NCBI GenBank assembly: GCA_002478145.1
Contig: DLMI01000048.1
Location: 26,060-61,235 of the forward strand
From: Acidobacteria bacterium UBA7540
GTDB lineage: Bacteria; Acidobacteriota; Terriglobia; UBA7540
Direction: 5' to 3'
Length of the DNA: 35,176 nucleotides
The position numbers and the translations under genes were made by a program. Below, in pieces: positions 26,717 through 33,935 of this stretch. The first letter of the stretch is position 1. Each line of letters opens with the position of its first letter. Under the pieces are notes generated by a model that was not told where the DNA came from, searched no databases, and saw nothing but the letters and a program-made list of their open reading frames with translations.

Positions 26717-27014
26717 AGTCCAGGAGCCCCGGGGTAAATCGGTAAAGGTGAGCGACGAAGAGCTAACGATTGATCTGGTGGATGGGCGGACCATTATGGT
26801 GCCTCTGGCCTGGTTCCCCCGTCTTTGGCATGGGACGCCGCAGGAACGCAATCATTTCGAAATCTTCGGAGACGGCGCCTACATCCACTGGCCCGATCTG
26901 GACGAAGATCTGACCGTTGCGGGTTTGTTGGCGGGGCAACGATCGGGAGAAAGCCCTCAATCTCTAAAGAAATGGCTGGACTCTCGGAAGACGCGAAGTA
27001 AGCGGCGGGGATGA
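26697..27014 (+). CDS. DUF2442 domain protein
   Basis: A 105-residue protein with the DUF2442 core: LTIDLVDGRTIMVPLAWFPR, GDGAYIHWPDLDEDLTVAGL and LLAGQRSGES. DUF2442 proteins often sit beside DUF4160 and are suspected partners in a TA-like module; no activity can be assigned from sequence. ATG 26697 lies inside the end of the DUF4160 gene, so translation is probably coupled. Confidence 0.87.
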   Translation: MSSLAVEVQEPRGKSVKVSDEELTIDLVDGRTIMVPLAWFPRLWHGTPQERNHFEIFGDGAYIHWPDLDEDLTVAGLLAGQRSGESPQSLKKWLDSRKTRSKRRG

Positions 27015-27138
27015 CACACGAGATCGCGGCGGCTTATGCCGACGAGGACGCCGCCCAAGGCTTGAGGATGTAGCGCAAGGGTTTGCCATGACCGCATATA
27101 CGCCAAAAGGCGGCATGGGTCCGCCGCCCGCGACCCGC

Positions 27139-27180
27139 TGTCATTCTGAGCGCAGCGGAGCGGAGCGAAGAATCTCGCTC
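27139..27180. repeat. TGTCATTCTGAG dispersed repeat, half-copy
   Basis: TGTCATTCTGAGCGCAGCGG, then CGAAGAATCTCGCTC. This is the third occurrence in the window. It lies between DUF2442 and the TPR gene. Confidence 0.55.
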
Positions 27181-27284
27181 TGAATTTTTCCGCCCACAAA
27201 CGGCAGGGCGAGATGCTCCGCGGCGTTTTCCTCTGCGGATGACGAACGGTGGGTATCAGTCCGCGACAGGCTCGGGAGGGTGGA

Positions 27285-28454
27285 ATGAGATCCCGAAAAA
27301 CGCTGACTCTTCTCATGCTGGCGATGGGGCTGGTCTCTGCCCTGTCTGCCTGGGCGCAACAGAAGCCTTTCACGCAAGACCAGGTGCAAGGCCTGGTGCG
27401 GGACGGACTCGCAGACGAGTCGGGCGCGAAGCTGATCGAGCAGCGCGGAATTGATTTCGCGCCAGCGGAGGATTTTCTCCAAAGCCTAAAGGCCGCGGGC
27501 GCGAGCGAGGCATTTCTTAAAGCGCTGCGCGCGGCCAAGCGGCCCGAGCCAGCCAGCGCGAAGAAGCCGCTCAACCAGGTGCAGGTTTTCGCGCTGCTCG
27601 CCGGGCAGGTAACGAGCACCCGCGTGGCGTTGCTGGTGAGAGAGCGGGGCATCGACTTTGAGCCCACGGATGACTACCTTCAGGAAGTCCGCTTGGCCGG
27701 TGGTGAGGACGAACTAATTAGCGCACTCAAGGCAGCCAAAGTGACGAAGCCCGCGACCGTTGACCCCGCCGCGCAGGCTCGGCAAGCTGAAATTCGACGG
27801 CACGTGGCGCGAGGAGCGGAACTCGCAAAGAATGGGCACTGCGCGGAGGCTGAGCAGGAATATCGCGCGGGGTTGCTATTTGATTCTCAAAATGTCGACC
27901 TCTATGTAAGCCTAACCTATGTCCTCGGTTGCCAGAAGAAGTGGGATGATGCCTCGTTCGCAGCCCGCGAAGCACTGCGACTTAACCCTAATAATGATTG
28001 GGCGCATGTCAGCCTCGGCTACGTCCTCGCGGGCAAGGGCGACCGGGATGGAGAAATCGCTGAAGAACGCCAAGCGCTGCGACTAAATCCCGATAATGAT
28101 GCGGCGCATATCAACCTCGGCTTTGCGCTTGGAAGCAAGGGCGACTGGGATGGAATGATTGCTGAAGAACGAGAGGCGCTGCGCTCGGATCCTAATCTCG
28201 CAGCGGCGCACGCCGCAGTCGGCGAGGCGCTCGGACACAAGGGCGACCGGGAAGGTGCGATCGCGGAGTTTCGCGAAGCATTACGCTTGAACCCCAATGA
28301 TGGCGAGGTGCACTTGGGCCTCGGCCTCGCACTGGAGCAGAATGGCGACCTGCAGGGTGCTCTCAAGGAATACCGCGCGGCATACATGCTTGACCCCAGG
28401 AACGCGGACCATAAGCAGAATTACGAGCGGCTGTTGCAGCAAGGGAATCAGTGA
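27285..28454 (+). CDS. Secreted TPR-repeat protein
   Basis: A 389-residue protein predicted to be exported: MRSRKTLTLLMLAMGLVSAL then SAWAQ is a typical signal peptide. I chose ATG 27285 because GGAGG lies 5 bases upstream and this start begins the signal peptide. After it come two diverged copies of a domain of about 70 residues (VQGLVRDGLADESGAKLIEQ then RGIDFAPAEDFLQ; and VFALLAGQVTSTRVALLVRE then RGIDFEPTDDYLQ). About six TPR units then run to the end (for example NPNNDWAHVSLGYVLAGKGD). TPR proteins are protein-binding scaffolds; the partner is unknown. It is flanked by accessory genes and repeats. Confidence 0.85.
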   Translation: MRSRKTLTLLMLAMGLVSALSAWAQQKPFTQDQVQGLVRDGLADESGAKLIEQRGIDFAPAEDFLQSLKAAGASEAFLKALRAAKRPEPASAKKPLNQVQVFALLAGQVTSTRVALLVRERGIDFEPTDDYLQEVRLAGGEDELISALKAAKVTKPATVDPAAQARQAEIRRHVARGAELAKNGHCAEAEQEYRAGLLFDSQNVDLYVSLTYVLGCQKKWDDASFAAREALRLNPNNDWAHVSLGYVLAGKGDRDGEIAEERQALRLNPDNDAAHINLGFALGSKGDWDGMIAEEREALRSDPNLAAAHAAVGEALGHKGDREGAIAEFREALRLNPNDGEVHLGLGLALEQNGDLQGALKEYRAAYMLDPRNADHKQNYERLLQQGNQ

Positions 28455-28567
28455 CGAACAGCGCGTGGCAAGGACGGACGTTCCGCTCTTCGGACCCCAC
28501 CCGTCGCAAGAGAGGCGTTGCGGCGCATGACTTTGCGCTAGGATAAAATCCCAGACAGGAGGAGCGC

Positions 28568-28768
28568 GTGGCAGACGAAATGGAATTGCTTATTGCGACC
28601 GTGACATGCCCGAAGTGCGGTGGAGAATTTCAGCTTCTCGACACCCCCTGCTATGAACCAGGGAAACAGCCCCGAAAGTTCCCCGGCCCGGATACAATAA
28701 CGTTTCCGTGTTGCGACGATGCGCAAACCGTTCAAGCTGGGAGCGTAAAATATCGCCCCAAGCGCTAA
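28568..28768 (+). CDS. Small Cys-rich (zinc-ribbon-like) protein
   Basis: A 66-residue protein with GTG start at 28568 and a good ribosome site (AGGAGG about 5 bases upstream). It contains TCPKCGGEF near residue 14, a lone Cys in DTPCYEP and a CC pair in TFPCCDD, suggesting zinc binding. I do not recognise the family. It is followed by a dispersed repeat and an unrecognised gene. Confidence 0.6.
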   Translation: MADEMELLIATVTCPKCGGEFQLLDTPCYEPGKQPRKFPGPDTITFPCCDDAQTVQAGSVKYRPKR

Positions 28769-28782
28769 TTCATCTAGGGGAT

Positions 28783-28860
28783 GGCGCAGGCCTGTTTTTC
28801 AACCTCCGCAGCTTTTCTCAATGACCGCGCCCAAGAACCGCGAACATCATCATGAGGTCC
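28783..28860. repeat. Dispersed element with CTGTTTTTCAA core
   Basis: Shares GGCGCAGGCCTGTTTTTCAA, then GCTTTTCTCA and GACCGCGCCCAAG, with the copy at 31663-31742, and the stem-loop theme with 2143-2171. It ends at about the point where the next gene begins. Confidence 0.5.
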
Positions 28861-28896
28861 GCGGTACGATTGCCTGGTTTTGAAGGGAGAATCGTC

Positions 28897-29532
28897 GTGA
28901 GAAAGAAGCACCTTTTCGTTGACAATGGTCGGCCGCACGGGACGGTAGTGCTGAACTGGCACGGCACTTCAGAGCGTGACTTCACCGAGTTTGCAGAGGC
29001 TTTCCACGTCGTCGCCAAAGAATCCGTGGCAGCGCTCCGGAAGAAACCACAATTCGGGCTATACGGAAACCCGGCCGAGGATTTCCGAGCGTATCCCGTC
29101 GTGTTTCTCTACCGACACGCTCTTGAGTTGTATATGAAAGCGGTGCTTCTCGTCGGCTCGCCCATGCTTTCAATCAAAGGGCAGCAAGAGGTTGACCGAC
29201 AAAAATTGCTCAAGACGCACAAGCTCGACGAACTAATGCGAGAATTGGAGCGCATCTTCGACGCTTACGGCTGGGAATGGGATCTCGGCACTGAGCACTT
29301 TCGCACCCTTGACGAGTTCCGCGCGGTCATCGCAGAGTTTCAGGAGGTCGATGCTCGCTCCTGCGCATTTCGATACCCAATCGACACCAAAGGTTCTGCC
29401 CTGCTCGGATCGCACTTGCGCTTTAATATTTTCGAGTTCTGCGATGTCCTCGACGAGTTGTTACCAGCTTTGGAGGGCGCTGCCATCGGCGCGTACGAAG
29501 AACTCCATTCGACCGATGGCTGGAGCGGGTAG
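28897..29532 (+). CDS. Unrecognised protein, possibly HEPN-like
   Basis: A 211-residue mostly helical protein. I chose GTG 28897 because GAAGGGAG (28882-28889) lies 7 bases upstream; the longer frame from 28852 runs into a dispersed repeat. Visible blocks are FLYRHALELYMKAVLLVG, KTHKLDELMRELERIFD, CAFRYPIDTKGS and a final helical segment FEFCDVLDELLPALEG. The RHALEL...K, THKLDEL and FRYP.D pattern recalls HEPN-type helical proteins, but the canonical Arg-x4-6-His motif is not evident, so this is only a suggestion. It precedes the first copy of the TA-island repeat by one base. Confidence 0.6.
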   Translation: MRKKHLFVDNGRPHGTVVLNWHGTSERDFTEFAEAFHVVAKESVAALRKKPQFGLYGNPAEDFRAYPVVFLYRHALELYMKAVLLVGSPMLSIKGQQEVDRQKLLKTHKLDELMRELERIFDAYGWEWDLGTEHFRTLDEFRAVIAEFQEVDARSCAFRYPIDTKGSALLGSHLRFNIFEFCDVLDELLPALEGAAIGAYEELHSTDGWSG

Positions 29533-29803
29533 CGGTCACTGCTCTCGTGACCGTGGGCTTTTCCTTCGATGACGAACCCACGGTCAATTCCAAAGAGGAA
29601 TTGACCGTGGCTACCTCCGGGTCAAATGACCTCAGGCGCGGTTCGACCCGTAATCTCTGCGCTTGTAGCTTCCCACCTTGCGCAACTCGATCACCAGGTA
29701 GGGGTAGGGCTTGCCCTACCCTTCCTGGTTCGGCGGCAATGCACGCGGAGGGGACGGCAAGCCGTCCCCCTACTGCGAAAGGCCTTTTGGACATCGGGGT
29801 CCA
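29533..29803. repeat. TA-island composite repeat, copy A
   Basis: Contains the nested arms GTGACCGTGGG / CCCACGGTCAATTCC / GGAATTGACCGTGG, then a conserved block CTTCCCACCTTGCGCAACTC, a 76-base GTAG...CTAC REPIN-like insert (29698-29773), and GCGAAAGGCC through ATCGGGGTCC. On the minus strand the flanks of the insert read LDPDVQKAF and VIELRKVGSYKRRDY before a TGA. The stretch 29804-29979 holds smaller hairpins and no gene. Confidence 0.8.
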
Positions 29804-29979
29804 GCCTGGTAGCGCCCTGATTTATCGGGGCGGCTTTTCGCACCGGCCGTCTTCGAGGGCCGCGGAATCAACAACACAGGTCCGCGCCAAGTTTGCTGTC
29901 CCCCCCGCGCGGCCCCCTGGATGTCGCCGCAGGAATCCACACTTGACAAGTGACAAGCTTCACTTTACGGTGTATCCTT

Positions 29980-30258
29980 GTGATTAGGAGCTTCAAACAC
30001 CGGGGCCTCAAACGGCTATACGAACGCGGCGACCGAAGTGGGATACGGCCCGATCTACTGCACACGGTTGAGGACATTCTTGCCCGCCTCGATGAGGCCG
30101 ACGCGCCGCAGGCACTTAACCTTCCGGGTTATCGCCTGCATCCGCTCAAAGGTGATTTGAGCGGCTTCTGGTCAGTGACGGTGCGGGCCAATTGGCACGT
30201 CATTTTTCGTTTTCAAGGCGCTGATGCGTTCGATGTTGAACTGATTGATTACCACTAG
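29980..30258 (+). CDS. higB: HigB-type toxin (RelE superfamily)
   Basis: A 92-residue ribosome-dependent mRNase toxin of the HigB plasmid-maintenance killer family. Blocks are [40 protein letters not shown] and [20 protein letters not shown], with the C-terminal IDYH. I chose GTG 29980 because [10 protein letters not shown] is the standard N-terminus; the longer frame from 29950 reads repeat-like leader. TTGACA (29943) and a weak TACGGT at 17-base spacing would give a nearly leaderless mRNA. higA follows after 20 bases. Confidence 0.92.
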   Translation: MIRSFKHRGLKRLYERGDRSGIRPDLLHTVEDILARLDEADAPQALNLPGYRLHPLKGDLSGFWSVTVRANWHVIFRFQGADAFDVELIDYH

Positions 30259-30278
30259 GTGACGAAAGGAGAGACACC

Positions 30279-30581
30279 ATGCCCATGAAGAACCCACCCC
30301 ATCCCGGGCGAAGCATAAGAACCGCCTGCCTTGAGCCTTTGGGCCTGTCCGTGACGGAAGGCGCGAAGGTTCTTGGCGTCACCCGGCAGGCCCTCAACAA
30401 CGTGGTGAACGGCAAGGCCGCCATCAGCCCGGAGATGGCGATTCGCCTGGCCAAGGCGTTCGGCAGCACGGCGGAAACGTGGTTGCGTATGCAGCTCGCC
30501 TATGATTTGGCAGCCGCCCGAAAGGACGAAAGCAAGATTAAGGTTCAACGACAGCACTTCGAAGAACTGCACGCAAATTGA
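30279..30581 (+). CDS. higA: HigA-type antitoxin (XRE family)
   Basis: A 100-residue helix-turn-helix antitoxin that binds HigB and represses the operon. N-terminal [20 protein letters not shown], the [23 protein letters not shown] and the HigA-specific [19 protein letters not shown] are clear. AAAGGAGA lies shortly before ATG 30279. The toxin-first gene order is usual for higBA. Confidence 0.95.
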   Translation: MPMKNPPHPGRSIRTACLEPLGLSVTEGAKVLGVTRQALNNVVNGKAAISPEMAIRLAKAFGSTAETWLRMQLAYDLAAARKDESKIKVQRQHFEELHAN

Positions 30582-30612
30582 ACGATGCCAATAGGCTCGC
30601 CAGCGGGTAGCT

Positions 30613-30859
30613 ACCGTCAGGGCCCTTGTGACCGTGGGCTTTTCCTTCGATGACGAACCCACGGTCAATTCCAAACACGAATTGACCGTGGCTACCTCCG
30701 GGTCACAGAACCTCAGTCGCCGCTCGAACTGTAATCTCTGCGCTTGTAGCTTCCCACCTTGCGCAACTCGATCACCAAGAAAATGCCGACCTGAAGGTCG
30801 GCGCTACAAAGCGCGAAAGGCCTTGCGAACATCGGGGTCCAAGAGAACGAGATTTGTAC
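30613..30859. repeat. TA-island composite repeat, copy B
   Basis: Same arms and flanks as copy A, but the REPIN-like insert is replaced at the same junction by a different palindrome (GCCGACCTGAAGGTCGGC, 30785-30802, followed by GCTACA). On the minus strand it reads NLVLLDPDVRKAF and, beyond the palindrome, VIELRKVGSYKRRDYSSS before TGA. Confidence 0.8.
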
Positions 30860-30902
30860 CCGCCTGGTGATTGCCAGACAAGAACGCCGTAGTTTCCACC
30901 CC

Positions 30903-31007
30903 TAGCCCCGAAGGGGCGAGCCAACCTAGCCCAGGGCAACGCCCTGGGAATCAAAGAGCGGTCGCAGCCCCAAGCCCTGAAAGGGCGAGCCACTGGATCG
31001 CCCCTTC
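30903..31007. repeat. Cluster of short GC hairpins
   Basis: Three hairpins in a row: GCCCCGAAGGGGC, CCCAGGGCAACGCCCTGGG (30930-30948) and GCCCTGAAAGGGC. This looks like another palindromic intergenic repeat family. No gene is visible in 30582-31055. Confidence 0.5.
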
Positions 31008-31055
31008 AGCGCTCGCGCGTTGAATTGGAAAGGGCTTGTTACCCAGGCCGATGGC

Positions 31056-31313
31056 CTAGCCGGGGGGTTGACTCTCCATCACGATGCGCAGAATGCGATT
31101 AATGCGCGTCTGGTAGCCCTTGCCCTGACCCTTGAGCCAATCGAGCACGTCCGCATCGAGACGAATCGTCAATTGCCTTTTCGCCGGGGGCCAAGCCGTC
31201 GTGGCCTTTTTGAGAAACGTCCTATCGAGCGGGGGAATGTCCGAATAGTCAATATCGGCATCCCGCATGCGGTCAATTCGTGCCAAGTCGCTTTTGATAG
31301 ATTTTTTGTTCAC
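31056..31313 (-). CDS. brnA: BrnA-type antitoxin
   Basis: An 85-residue antitoxin with a ribbon-helix-helix-like C-terminus: KRQLTIRLDADVLDWLKGQG then YQTRINRILRIVM, the BrnA signature. It begins with GTG at 31313 and overlaps the end of brnT by 41 bases, so its translation is probably coupled. BrnA binds BrnT and represses the operon in characterised systems. Confidence 0.9.
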   Translation of the reverse strand: MNKKSIKSDLARIDRMRDADIDYSDIPPLDRTFLKKATTAWPPAKRQLTIRLDADVLDWLKGQGKGYQTRINRILRIVMESQPPG

Positions 31314-31551
31314 GCCGGTTCCCCTTTCTCATCGAGATGATGCGCGTTCCCTCATCGCGCGGCGAATGGGCTATGACCACCAGTCGCCCGGCCAGTAAGC
31401 CCAAAGTGATGAGCCGTTCTTCCCCGTAGTCGAAGCGGTCATCTTCGAATGTGACGCAAGGCCCGGAAAACACCGATTCGGCATCCTCGAAGCTGAGGCC
31501 ATGCTTGGCGACGTTCTTCCGGTTCTTCGCTTCGTCCCATTCGTATTGCAT
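31273..31551 (-). CDS. brnT: BrnT-type toxin
   Basis: A 92-residue RelE-fold ribonuclease toxin of the BrnT family: MQYEWDEAKNRKNVAKHGLS, FEDAESVF, EERLITLGLLAGRLVVIAHS and the C-terminal RIISMRKGNRREQKIYQ. I chose ATG 31551 because it gives the conserved N-terminus and AAGGAAG lies just upstream; the longer frame from 31596 adds 15 unrelated residues. It is the first gene of a minus-strand brnTA operon. Confidence 0.92.
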   Translation of the reverse strand: MQYEWDEAKNRKNVAKHGLSFEDAESVFSGPCVTFEDDRFDYGEERLITLGLLAGRLVVIAHSPRDEGTRIISMRKGNRREQKIYQKRLGTN

Positions 31552-31662
31552 TTCCGCTTCCTTCCCTAATATAGCTCTTTTTGTAGTTACACGCAAGCCT
31601 GAACCTCGCCCTCAAAGTAGGCGGCGCGGGCTTCGCCGAAATCGAGGACGTGCAAAGCAAGT

Positions 31663-31742
31663 AGCGCAGACCTGTTTTTCAAGGTCTGCGGCTTTTCTCA
31701 TCGACCGTGCCCAAGTGCCGCGGACCTACGGAACAGGTCCGC
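31663..31742. repeat. Dispersed element with CTGTTTTTCAA core
   Basis: GTAGCGCAGACCTGTTTTTC, then AAGGTCTGCGGCTTTT: a stem-loop with a T run, then GACCGTGCCCAAG. Related to 28783-28860. The stretch 31597-31662 ends with a gene-tail-like reading LNLALKVGGAGFAEIEDVQS-K-stop that I cannot identify. Confidence 0.5.
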
Positions 31743-31836
31743 ACTACTCACTCAGTAATCACCCGAGCAATGGCCAGGCGGCGCGTGGTAGCGCCCACGC
31801 GTGTTAGAATTGGAACCGTCGCCTGGGAGCCAAACC

Positions 31837-32118
31837 ATGCCAAAGGGAAAGCGTCAGGAAAGGGTCGCGCCTGTGGACGAAGTTCCGATTCGGTTGCGCA
31901 TTGAATCGCTCGAGGAAGGCGGCTACGTGGCAACGAGCCCCGATGTGCCCGGCTTGGCCGCCGAAGGGCGTAGCGTCACGGAAGCGGTCTAGATTGCCCA
32001 GGGACTGGCGCGAAGGATCGTCGAGTCCTGCCGCGATCACGGCGACCCACTTCCTCCCGCATTCAAAAAATCACACCCAGTCCTGCCCGACTTCGTTGTG
32101 CCCGTCGGCATCAGCTAA
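31837..32118 (+). pseudogene. hicB: hicB antitoxin gene with in-frame TAG
   Basis: The frame reads RIESLEEGGYVATSPDVPGL then AAEGRSVTEAV, reaches TAG at 31990-31992, and continues in the same frame IAQGLARRIVESCRDHGDPL then PPAFKKSHPVLPDFVVPVGI, ending at TAA 32116-32118. Together this is a near-complete 93-residue HicB (antitoxin that masks HicA). A single C-to-T change of CAG would explain the stop. The first 51 codons alone would give a truncated protein. The terminal TAA overlaps the ATG of the hicA frame. Confidence 0.85.
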
Positions 32119-32342
32119 TGGGTCGCCTCGCTGCGTTAAAGTAACGCGAAGTGGCCCGCAAGCTGCGCGCCTTCGGGTTCACCTTTGACCGCCCCGGTCC
32201 GGGTAGTCATGAAATCTGGCGGCACGCTGTCACGGGCCGCAAAGTCACCCTTCCCCACCATGTGCGCGATATGGCAGAGGGCACGCTTCGCGCTGTCCTG
32301 CGCGAAGCCGGTATCGACGTTTCTGAATTCTTGAAAACATAG
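32118..32342 (+). pseudogene. hicA: hicA toxin gene with in-frame TAA
   Basis: From ATG 32118 the frame reads MGRLAALK, hits TAA at 32142-32144, then continues in frame REVARKLRAFGFTFDRPGPG, SHEIWRH, KVTLPHHVRDMAEGTLRAVL and REAGIDVSEFLKT. The catalytic His in GSHEIW is retained. A GTG at 32151 could restart translation to give a 63-residue HicA lacking its first strand. The TAATG overlap with hicB shows the original coupled operon. Confidence 0.82.
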
Positions 32343-32392
32343 TAGAAACCTGCCCGGGCAGGTACGCAGCGGGCAGCCACGGTGTCGCCGCG

Positions 32393-32680
32393 GCCTACGG
32401 TCCGCCAATCTTGATGGCGGACGACCTCTCGTGACCGTTGCTTTTCCTTCGATGACGAACCCACGGTCAATTCCAAACACGAATTGACCGTGGCTACCCC
32501 CGGGTGACACATCCTCACGCGTCGTTCAAACTGTAATCTCCGCGCTCGTAGCTTCCCACCTTGCGCAACTCGATCACCAAGTAGGGGTAGGGCTTGCCCT
32601 ACCCTTCCTGGTTTGGCGGCAATGTACACGGAGGGGACGGCAAGCCGTCCCCCTACTGCGAAAGGCCTTGCGGACATCCG
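32393..32680. repeat. TA-island composite repeat, copy C (plus leading hairpin)
   Basis: A hairpin GTCCGCCAATCTTGATGGCG then GAC precedes the repeat proper (32431-32680), which has the same arms, a 76-base REPIN-like insert at 32581-32656 and the flanking gene-tail fragment on the minus strand (VIELRKVGSYERGDYSLNDA before TGA). It ends directly at the antitoxin gene stop. No other gene lies in 32343-32687. Confidence 0.8.
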
Positions 32681-32687
32681 CCATTCT

Positions 32688-32966
32688 CTACACCAGCTCG
32701 ATCGTTACCCGGCGCCCAACCATCGCCGCCGCCCGCTGAAGGGTTGAGAGCGTGATGTCGTTTTTCGGATCAAGCAGACGGTTAACCTGTGTCCGGCTCG
32801 TCTTGAGCAGCGCCGCCATCCGCGACTTGGATATTTTCTTTTTCTTCATGGCCTGGGCGAGCTGCCACGCGACGACCTCCTTAATCGCCTGTGCTTGCGC
32901 CTCTTCAAAGATGCCTTCCTCCTTGAGGAAATCATCGACGCTCGAACCCATGTGTTTCCTGCTCAT
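32688..32966 (-). CDS. XRE-family antitoxin (HigA-like)
   Basis: A 92-residue antitoxin with a helix-turn-helix: VAWQLAQAMKKKKISKSRMA, ALLKTSRTQVNRLLDPKNDI, TLSTLQRAAAMVGRRVTIEL. Its ATG overlaps the TGA of the toxin gene (ATGA, 32963-32966), so the two are translationally coupled. It is a different HigA branch from the one at 30279. Confidence 0.88.
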   Translation of the reverse strand: MSRKHMGSSVDDFLKEEGIFEEAQAQAIKEVVAWQLAQAMKKKKISKSRMAALLKTSRTQVNRLLDPKNDITLSTLQRAAAMVGRRVTIELV

Positions 32967-33319
32967 TGCTCCAACTCCCTCTGACGCCTACGTGCCAATG
33001 CCCAATCCTCATCCGGCGTTGCCCGCGTCTTCTTGATAAAACCGTGCAGTGCCACGAGGCGCCCGCGGTAGAGACAGAGCAGCACGCGCGCTGTGCGCTT
33101 CGTCGGTAAGTCCGTCCGGACCTCCCACAACCCGCTCCCCAGCGCGCGGCACAGCGGCATTCCCACCGGCCACCGCCATTGCGCCCGCAGAAGGTCTTTC
33201 CCGACGGCCTGACGCTCGGCTTCCGGCAATCCCTTCAGCCATTCCCGCACGGGCTCGCTTCCCGCCTCGGTGCGGTAAAAGATCAGCGGGATTTTCTGCG
33301 GCTCCGGGTCGTCTGGCAT
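32963..33319 (-). CDS. HigB-like toxin (phage Gp49-like family)
   Basis: A 118-residue RelE-superfamily toxin of the Gp49-like/HigB type: IPLIFYRTEAGSEPVREWLK, GLPEAERQAVGKDLLRAQWR, LGSGLWEVRTDLP, ARVLLCLYRGRLVALHGFIK then KTRATP. I chose ATG 33319, which has AAGGTG about 4 bases upstream on the minus strand; ATG 33322 is a near alternative. It is the first gene of a minus-strand toxin-antitoxin operon. Confidence 0.9.
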   Translation of the reverse strand: MPDDPEPQKIPLIFYRTEAGSEPVREWLKGLPEAERQAVGKDLLRAQWRWPVGMPLCRALGSGLWEVRTDLPTKRTARVLLCLYRGRLVALHGFIKKTRATPDEDWALARRRQRELEQ

Positions 33320-33336
33320 CATGCACCTTATATAGG

Positions 33337-33355
33337 ACACTGTACCTTATAGTGT
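33337..33355 (-). promoter_or_regulatory. Candidate operator of the second higBA operon
   Basis: On the minus strand ACACT and AGTGT flank a 9-base centre, and CTATAAGGT/CTATATAAGGT direct repeats provide -10-like TATA sequences just before the toxin start. This is the expected position for autorepression by the antitoxin. Confidence 0.4.
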
Positions 33356-33387
33356 ACAGATGAGCAAGCTTATTTATTGGATAGCGG

Positions 33388-33679
33388 CCACGGTCACTGC
33401 TCTTGTGACCGTGGGTGTTTTCTTCGATGACGAACCCACGGTCAATTCCAAACACGAATTGACCGTGGCTACCTCCGGGTCACAGAACCTCAGTCGCCGC
33501 TCGAACTGTAATCTCTGCGCTTGTAGCTTCCCACCTTGCGCAACTCGATCACCAAGTAGGGGTAGGGCTTGCCCTACCCTTCCTGGTTCGGCGGCAATGT
33601 ACACGGAGGGGACGGCAAGCCGTCCCCCTACTGCGAAAGGCCTTGCGGACATCGGGCTCCAAGAGAACGAGATTTGTAC
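33388..33679. repeat. TA-island composite repeat, copy D
   Basis: The most complete copy: CCACGGTCAC pairs with GTGACCGTGG, the next arm CCCACGGTCAATTC pairs with GAATTGACCGTGG, then come the common block, the 76-base REPIN-like insert (33556-33631) and the 3' block ending GAGAACGAGATTTGTAC. The minus strand reads NLVLLEPDVRKAF and VIELRKVGSYKRRDYSSSGD before TGA on either side of the insert. Confidence 0.85.
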
Positions 33680-33706
33680 GCGCGTGGTAGCGCAGGGCCC
33701 GCGGTC

Positions 33707-33840
33707 GTAGGTCCGCCAATCTTAATGGCGGACGGCTTTTCCAGCGGTGCGGGGTTTTGCCGCGCCGCGGCAGCGCTGACCTTTAGGTCAGCACCGGATG
33801 AGATCGCACAAATGCCGACCTGAAGGTCGGCGCTACAAAG
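33707..33840. repeat. Three consecutive palindromes
   Basis: GTAG then GTCCGCCA/TGGCGGAC (33711-33733), GCTGACCTTTAGGTCAGC (33775-33792), and GCCGACCTGAAGGTCGGC (33814-33831) followed by GCTACA. The last is the same palindrome as the insert of copy B. No gene is visible in 33320-33935. Confidence 0.6.
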
Positions 33841-33935
33841 CAAGCACCGTCCCTATTCCGTTCCTCACCTTAAAACTACGGATTGTTGCCATATTGCACT
33901 GTACAAGAGTCTTGCCAATTCGCTAAACTACACGC

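Noticed and set aside
31990..32144. Stop-codon readthrough or a recoded genetic code in hicBA
   Set aside because: TAG, TAA and TGA all end intact genes elsewhere in the window, and no recoding signal is visible; recent nonsense mutations are simpler.
29423..33652. Minus-strand open frames of 90-156 codons over repeat copies A, C and D (starting MSARPFAVGG or MSKRPFAVGG)
   Set aside because: They translate palindromic repeats, exist only because the copies resemble each other, and run through a REPIN-like insert.
29533..33679. Repeats regarded as a CRISPR array or integron attC sites
   Set aside because: Copies are 250-290 bases, spaced by 0.7-1.6 kb of genes, with no uniform spacers, no cas genes, no integron integrase and no recognisable attC core sites.
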